From positions 1-9,966 of the forward strand of contig JAHOYW010000103.1 in assembly GCA_019038735.1 (NCBI GenBank): a stretch of DNA of 9,966 nucleotides. The letters run 5' to 3'. This document shows positions 6,231-9,966 of this stretch, one piece after another. This DNA is from Victivallales bacterium. GTDB lineage: Bacteria > Verrucomicrobiota > Lentisphaeria > Victivallales > Victivallaceae. The notes beneath the pieces are model-generated. The model saw only the letters and a program-made list of their open reading frames with translations. It did no database searches and was not told the origin of the DNA. Both the position numbers and the translations under genes were made by a program. How positions within the stretch are numbered: the first letter of the stretch is position 1; each line of letters opens with the position of its first letter.

Positions 6231-6551
6231 TCATTTGAACATTGAATTTTGTTCTTCTAAATTACTTTTAATGATAGTCTCAATGCAGCTAAGAAAACCT
6301 GTCAGGCATATAGCTTTCAGGCTGTAAAAAACTTTTTGACCACGTTTATCCACCTGCACAAGTCCAGCATTTTTTAGAATCGACAAATGCTTGGATACAG
6401 TAGAAAAGTCAGAACCTATAAGTTCAACAAACTCACAAACACATTTTTCACCTTTCGCTAATTCTTCCACCATATAAATGCGAGTCTGATGTGCCAGAGC
6501 TTTCAAAATCTCAGCTTTCGCGCCAGATAAAGCCATATTCGTATCTTTCAT
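6231..6551 (-). CDS. arsR: ArsR/SmtB-family metal(loid)-responsive repressor
   Basis: This is a 106-residue winged-helix protein of standard ArsR size. The order is: helix LKALAHQTRIYMVEEL (17-32), the motif K36-C37-V-C39-E (KCVCEF), recognition helix SDFSTVSKHLSILKNAGLV (47-65), and the wing VDKRGQKVFYSLK (67-79). The CVC pair lies where E. coli R773 ArsR has C32 and C34, the two cysteines needed for response to As(III)/Sb(III). The third R773 cysteine position is valine here (V42). Further cysteines C82 and C89 lie in the C-terminal helix and might add ligands. It should bind as a dimer to its own promoter and release when the metal(loid) binds. The ATG at 6551 has AAGG 7 bases upstream. 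It is the first gene of the operon, followed after 20 bases by the permease. Inducer specificity (As, Sb or another thiol-reactive ion) is inferred only from the motif. Confidence 0.92.
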   Translation of the reverse strand: MKDTNMALSGAKAEILKALAHQTRIYMVEELAKGEKCVCEFVELIGSDFSTVSKHLSILKNAGLVQVDKRGQKVFYSLKAICLTGFLSCIETIIKSNLEEQNSMFK

Positions 6552-6552
6552 T

Positions 6553-6588
6553 ATAATACCTTAAAGTTATTATGTTATTTGGTAATAT
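6553..6588 (-). promoter_or_regulatory. Candidate ArsR operator (imperfect dyad)
   Basis: ATAATACC (6553-6560) and GGTAATAT (6581-6588) are inverted copies with one mismatch, spaced by 20 bases. The right copy overlaps the -10 hexamer and the left copy lies near the ATG. Repressor bound here would block RNA polymerase. ArsR sites are often AT-rich 12-2-12 type dyads, which this only loosely resembles. Confidence 0.35.
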
Positions 6589-6612
6589 AAGCAAACAAGC
6601 AAACTTTGTCAA
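6584..6612 (-). promoter_or_regulatory. Sigma70 promoter of the arsR-permease operon
   Basis: On the minus strand a perfect TTGACA (6607-6612) is followed after exactly 17 bases by TATATT (6584-6589). Transcription would start near 6577, giving a leader of about 26 bases before the arsR ATG. It is the best promoter match in the window. Confidence 0.75.
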
Positions 6613-6720
6613 GTATAAAAGCAATATTGTTTTTGGGGTTTTACCATCAAGCACTAAAAAGTAATATCGAATAATAAGCTAAAAAAAGCAGTTTTTACCC
6701 CGACCTTTTTTCATTCAGAG

Positions 6721-8781
6721 CTATTTGCTATTTAATTTAGTAACTCCATTCCATGAAGCAGGCGGTTCTTCTTTAATATATTTATCGCAACGATTAATAT
6801 ATATTTGACAGACGCGATCATCCGGGAATTCCTTTAATAATTCCTGAAATAATATTTTAGCTTGCTGCCATTCGCGTTTTAGGTAGAGCTCATAAATCTC
6901 TTTAAACTTATTTGCTAAGTGTGCAAATTTACCAGCTTCCGAAGAATCATGTTCTGTCAGGAGTTCATAGATTTCCACACTATTATTCTTACCTTTTACC
7001 GCAATTTTATCCAGAATTCTGCATTCAAAAATATCTTTGACATGGCTGTAAGTCGATTCACTTATTATTATATCTGTCTGGTAAATCTTATTGACTCCCT
7101 CCAAACGACTCGCGAGATTGACTCCATCGCCCAAAACAGTATAGTTCATACGTTGTTTCGCGCCTATATTCCCCACGGTTACCGGACCGCTATGTATGCC
7201 TATACGTGTATGATATTGCTCCTTGCCCTCTCCTGCCCATATTTTATTAAGTTCTTTTATTTTTCTCTGACACTGCAAGGCTGAATGACAGGCTCCAACA
7301 GGATGATTGTCGTTTGCCAGTGGAGCGCCCCAGAATGCCATTACCGCGTCTCCAATGAATTTATCTACTGTTCCTTTTTCTTTTTCAATAATATCTGTCA
7401 TCGCGTCAAAATACTCTGATAACTGAAGCATAAGTTCTTCAGGCGAACATACTTCAGAAATAGTGGTAAAATTGGCAATATCTGAAAAGAAGAGAGTAAG
7501 CTCACGCTCTTTTCCGCCTATGGCAATATCTTCTCCTGATTCAATAAGTTGTTTAACCAGGACGGAAGGCAAATAGAGACGAAAAGCTTTAAGGCTGTTT
7601 TTCATTGCTTTTATAGCGTTGTCCATAATCTGGATCTCATGTATATGAGACTTGATGCCTGAATCAGAATCAAGATTAAAATGCCTTACTTCGAGAACGT
7701 CTTTGGAAAGCATCTCGATAGGTTTTGAAATTCTTCTGGCAAGCAACATGGTTATCAATACTCCAATAAGCAGTCCGCCTATTGACAGATAGAGTATTTG
7801 ATTTAAGGTTTCTTTCCTTGTGCCGGTAAAATCATCCTCAGGCGCCAGAATTGTAAAAGTCCAGCGTTTGCCAAAGGAATCAGGGAATGGCAGGAAAGCC
7901 ACAAGATACTCTTCTCCCGCAGAGCGACAATGCTTCTTTTTATTTTTACAAGCTGCAAGCGCGTCATTAACAGCAGGGATGTTTAATTCCTCAGGCTTTA
8001 AGCTACGGACTTTAGCATTTTCTGTAACAATTATTTCCTTTGTTCCAGAATAAGCTAAAAGGTATCCTTTAGCATCTGTAATGAAAGCTATACCGTTTGC
8101 ACTTAAATCAACATCGTTGAGAAATCTTGACAAACCGTCAAGTGTTATATCCGCGGCGACAACCCCGGAAAGAGTATTATCCTTAGCGAATATTGGAACG
8201 GCAACTGTTATGCCCGGCTTCCCGTTTTCAAAAAAGATATAGGGGTCTGTCCAAAATGTTTTTTTTGCTGCTTTCGCTCCAATATACCAGGGACGCACTC
8301 TGGGGTCATACTTTAAATCAGCCTCTACTTTAGTGCTTATTATTTTTCCAGCTTTATCATAGTAATTGAACTTCGTTTGAGCTTTGTTATCTTTGCGGAG
8401 AATCAACTTAGTATAAGTTTTGTTCTCAAAATTCGCGGCTTGAAGAAAATTACCCTTTTCATCTCCATAATAAAGAAGAGCTATCTGATTATGCGCGAGT
8501 ATCGCCTTAAGGAGGTATGAGGATTGTTCCGACTCAAGAGCTAATTTCAAATCAGCTTGTTTAAACAGCTGGGTTGCGACTTCCGCAACCAATTGGGCGC
8601 CTTTCATATGCGCATCAGTGCTTTTTATCAATGTCCGCGCGTCTTTTTCAAATTGTTTACTAGCACTTTCTATTGCATTTGTTTTACTTTTGTAATGAAC
8701 TACGCCAAAAATACTGGAAACCGTTACAATCATCAATAAGGCAAAAATGAAGACAATATCGACACTGAATTTCCTTTTCAT
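6721..8781 (-). CDS. Membrane receptor adenylate cyclase (dCache-HAMP-class III cyclase)
   Basis: This 686-residue protein should make cAMP from ATP in response to an external signal. Domain order: membrane helix 8-30; extracytoplasmic dCache sensor about 35-315, with the typical YDPRVRPWYIGAKAAKK (158-174) and GVVAADITLDGL (206-217); membrane helix about 328-348; HAMP about 349-400; class III catalytic domain about 425-610. Catalytic residues are intact: metal aspartates D434 (FFSDIANFT) and D478 (KFIGDAV), adenine-selecting K474 and T548 (NYTVLGD), and transition-state N555 and R559 (NLASRLEG). K plus T at these places is the class IIIb adenylate cyclase pattern, so guanylate cyclase activity is unlikely. 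The tail (620-686) contains an LYLKREWQQAKILFQELL helix pair and PPASWNGV, often seen after such cyclases. The ATG at 8781 has GAGGA 7 bases upstream. No cAMP-binding partner is in the window. The ligand of the sensor is unknown. Confidence 0.92.
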   Translation of the reverse strand: MKRKFSVDIVFIFALLMIVTVSSIFGVVHYKSKTNAIESASKQFEKDARTLIKSTDAHMKGAQLVAEVATQLFKQADLKLALESEQSSYLLKAILAHNQIALLYYGDEKGNFLQAANFENKTYTKLILRKDNKAQTKFNYYDKAGKIISTKVEADLKYDPRVRPWYIGAKAAKKTFWTDPYIFFENGKPGITVAVPIFAKDNTLSGVVAADITLDGLSRFLNDVDLSANGIAFITDAKGYLLAYSGTKEIIVTENAKVRSLKPEELNIPAVNDALAACKNKKKHCRSAGEEYLVAFLPFPDSFGKRWTFTILAPEDDFTGTRKETLNQILYLSIGGLLIGVLITMLLARRISKPIEMLSKDVLEVRHFNLDSDSGIKSHIHEIQIMDNAIKAMKNSLKAFRLYLPSVLVKQLIESGEDIAIGGKERELTLFFSDIANFTTISEVCSPEELMLQLSEYFDAMTDIIEKEKGTVDKFIGDAVMAFWGAPLANDNHPVGACHSALQCQRKIKELNKIWAGEGKEQYHTRIGIHSGPVTVGNIGAKQRMNYTVLGDGVNLASRLEGVNKIYQTDIIISESTYSHVKDIFECRILDKIAVKGKNNSVEIYELLTEHDSSEAGKFAHLANKFKEIYELYLKREWQQAKILFQELLKEFPDDRVCQIYINRCDKYIKEEPPASWNGVTKLNSK

Positions 8782-8834
8782 AGTATTTTCCTCACGATTC
8801 TTTAAGCTTTAGTAAATACCGCTATAATATATAA

Positions 8835-8861
8835 ACTATATCTGATTATCTAATTGTGCAA
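8835..8861 (-). promoter_or_regulatory. Possible cyclase promoter region
   Basis: The gap before the cyclase is very AT-rich on its cyclase-proximal side. On the minus strand TTGCAC (8856-8861) is followed after 15 bases by TATAGT (8835-8840), and TATTAT lies a little further down. The spacing is short of the optimum, so this marks a likely region rather than a defined promoter. Confidence 0.25.
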
Positions 8862-8893
8862 ATATCTTGAGGAATAATTTTGCTCTTCTTGCC

Positions 8894-8931
8894 AAAAAAA
8901 TAAGGGCTACTCCGGTTGGAGCGCCCTTATT
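8894..8931 (-). terminator. Intrinsic terminator of the LysM gene
   Basis: A perfect 9-bp stem (AATAAGGGC at 8899-8907 with GCCCTTATT at 8923-8931) has a second inner stem CTCC/GGAG (8910-8913 with 8918-8921) closing a GGTT loop. On the minus strand it is followed by a run of seven T (complement of 8894-8900). It lies 17 bases after the LysM stop codon and separates that gene from the cyclase gene. Confidence 0.88.
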
Positions 8932-8948
8932 GAATGAATTATGATTTA

Positions 8949-9890
8949 CTATTCTGAGCGAATTATTACTACTGACTCAGCTTTGAAGATTCCATCAGCA
9001 GGATAGTCGTCGTTCAATTTCTTCAACATGGCTGTTGAGATATTGTACTGCTTGGCAAAATCTTCTACTTTGATATTTTTTATTACTTGAACAGCTCTTT
9101 CACTGTCGCCATTAGCATCAATGTCAATATCTACTATAGGTTTTTTTACAGCTGCAGGACTGTCAATTGAGTCCAGAATGCTTAGCACACTATCGTCAGT
9201 TGCTTTAGGTTCTGCTTCAGTGGCTGGTGCTGAAATAATTTTTTTGCCATCTGGAATTATCAATTTTTGTCCAATACTCAAAGTTTCTTTGCCAGTCATA
9301 TTATTAGCGTCCAGCAAAGTTTTAGTTTTGAGATTGTATCGTTTAGCAATTTTCCAGAAAGAATCTCCAGATTTTACAACATATATGCCATCTGTAGGAA
9401 GAGCTTGCGGTTTGACTTTTGCAACACTGACAGCTTTCGTAACAGCTTTGACCTTTTTCACGACATAAGCACCGGGAGGAATTCTCAATTTATCACCAAC
9501 TCTCAGAATTTTGCTTAAAGGCATATCGTTATAAGCCGCTAAACTCTGCATTGTAACACCATGTTTTCTAGCAATTTTCCAGAAAGAATCATTTTTCCTG
9601 ACAATATAATAAATGCCTGTAGGTGAATCTCCAAGATTAAAAACCGGAGGCTTGGTCATCGCTTTAGGTGTTATTGACTGATTTGTTACAATTACTTTTG
9701 AACCAGCTTCGTTTATATCTATAATTTCTTCATCACCAACTATTTCTTCCTGTGGGGGAGGTGCTTTGATAAATGGTCTTGGTCCAAGTACTGATGTAGA
9801 TTTACAACCTCCAGTAAGACCAACTCCTGTCAAGATAAGGACGTGCAGTATGATAACACCTGTCAGAATAAAAAGAACTTTGAATTTCAC
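8949..9890 (-). CDS. Membrane-anchored protein with LysM repeats
   Basis: This protein of about 313 residues should bind peptidoglycan or related glycans in the cell envelope. Residues 5-25 (LFILTGVIILHVLILTGVGL region) form a hydrophobic N-terminal segment followed by TGGCKS. The lone cysteine hints at lipidation, but the preceding TGG is a poor lipobox, so a plain membrane anchor is possible. A proline- and acid-rich linker follows. Numbered from the GTG start, LysM 1 is at about 92-138 (YYIVRKNDSFWKIARKHGV), LysM 2 at about 168-214 (YVVKSGDSFWKIAKRYNL), and a degenerate third unit at about 266-311 (VEDFAKQYNISTAMLKKLN). Start choice: the longest frame begins with ATG at 9908, but its codons 2-4 spell the Shine-Dalgarno site GGAGGAGG. 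A GTG at 9890 lies 8 bases after it and gives the natural signal start VKFKVLFILTG. The gene is a single unit ended by the terminator at 8894-8931. No catalytic domain is present, so it is likely structural or a scaffold. Confidence 0.85.
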   Translation of the reverse strand: MKFKVLFILTGVIILHVLILTGVGLTGGCKSTSVLGPRPFIKAPPPQEEIVGDEEIIDINEAGSKVIVTNQSITPKAMTKPPVFNLGDSPTGIYYIVRKNDSFWKIARKHGVTMQSLAAYNDMPLSKILRVGDKLRIPPGAYVVKKVKAVTKAVSVAKVKPQALPTDGIYVVKSGDSFWKIAKRYNLKTKTLLDANNMTGKETLSIGQKLIIPDGKKIISAPATEAEPKATDDSVLSILDSIDSPAAVKKPIVDIDIDANGDSERAVQVIKNIKVEDFAKQYNISTAMLKKLNDDYPADGIFKAESVVIIRSE

Positions 9891-9898
9891 TGGATTTA

Positions 9899-9906
9899 CC
9901 TCCTCC
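9899..9906 (-). promoter_or_regulatory. Shine-Dalgarno site that sets a GTG start for the LysM gene
   Basis: The minus strand reads GGAGGAGG directly after the upstream ATG (9906-9908). Its distance of 8 bases to the GTG at 9890 is ideal, while the ATG at 9908 has only AT-rich sequence before it (TAAAAATATTC). The rest of the gap to the window edge is AT-rich, with no promoter I can define. Confidence 0.7.
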
Positions 9907-9966
9907 ATGAATATTTTTATAGATAAGTATTTAAATAATAAAAAAGACGATAAAATAATCTTAATA

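Noticed and set aside
6633..6700. GGGGT/ACCCC arms between the cyclase and arsR as a terminator
   Set aside because: Only about five pairs enclose a loop of dozens of bases. There is no compact stem before a T-run, so no clear terminator for the cyclase was found.
9121..9468. 115-codon plus-strand frame opposite the LysM gene
   Set aside because: It is antisense to the LysM repeats and linker, without its own ribosome site or domain pattern.

Overview
The window is AT-rich bacterial chromosomal DNA in which every protein gene I can support lies on the minus strand, so the genes read from the right end to the left. There are nine genes, eight complete and one cut by the left edge. I see no rRNA, tRNA, CRISPR array, transposase or phage gene. 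Shine-Dalgarno sites of the GGAG type and sigma70-like promoters suggest an ordinary Gram-negative-type bacterium. The mix of a membrane-anchored multi-LysM protein, a large Cache-HAMP cyclase and a membrane/GAF sensor reminds me of Lentisphaerota or another member of the PVC group. That assignment rests on remembered similarity only and is weak.

Right part (about 8890-9908): a single-gene unit encoding an envelope LysM protein. Its likely start is a GTG a few codons inside the longest ORF, and it ends at a strong intrinsic terminator. Next (6721-8781) is a membrane receptor adenylate cyclase with an extracytoplasmic dCache sensor, a HAMP domain and a class III catalytic domain whose key residues are intact.

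Centre (2448-6551): a probable operon that starts from a well-formed sigma70 promoter. It encodes an ArsR-type repressor with a CVC metal(loid) motif, a PF03773/ArsP-like permease, a small TIGR00412-type thioredoxin-fold protein, a membrane-anchored thioredoxin and a class 3 aldehyde dehydrogenase. Gaps of about 20 bases and a TAATG stop/start overlap tie most of these together. The logical reading is that a metal or metalloid is sensed, exported by the permease, and the thiol chemistry supported by the two thioredoxins. The one break is a gap of about 295 bases between the permease and the small thioredoxin. It holds six consecutive hairpins, several GC-rich, and ends in an intrinsic terminator that works only for the opposite (plus) strand. 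This is the least explained sequence in the window.

Left part: the aldehyde dehydrogenase is followed 17 bases later by a fusion of a radical-SAM protein of the YhcC/YtqA (MnmL) type with an MnmC-type methyltransferase (MnmD). The fusion probably joins two late steps of tRNA wobble-uridine modification (cmnm5 or nm5 to mnm5). After a gap of about 110 bases comes the 5' part of a membrane-anchored GAF-domain gene that runs off the window.
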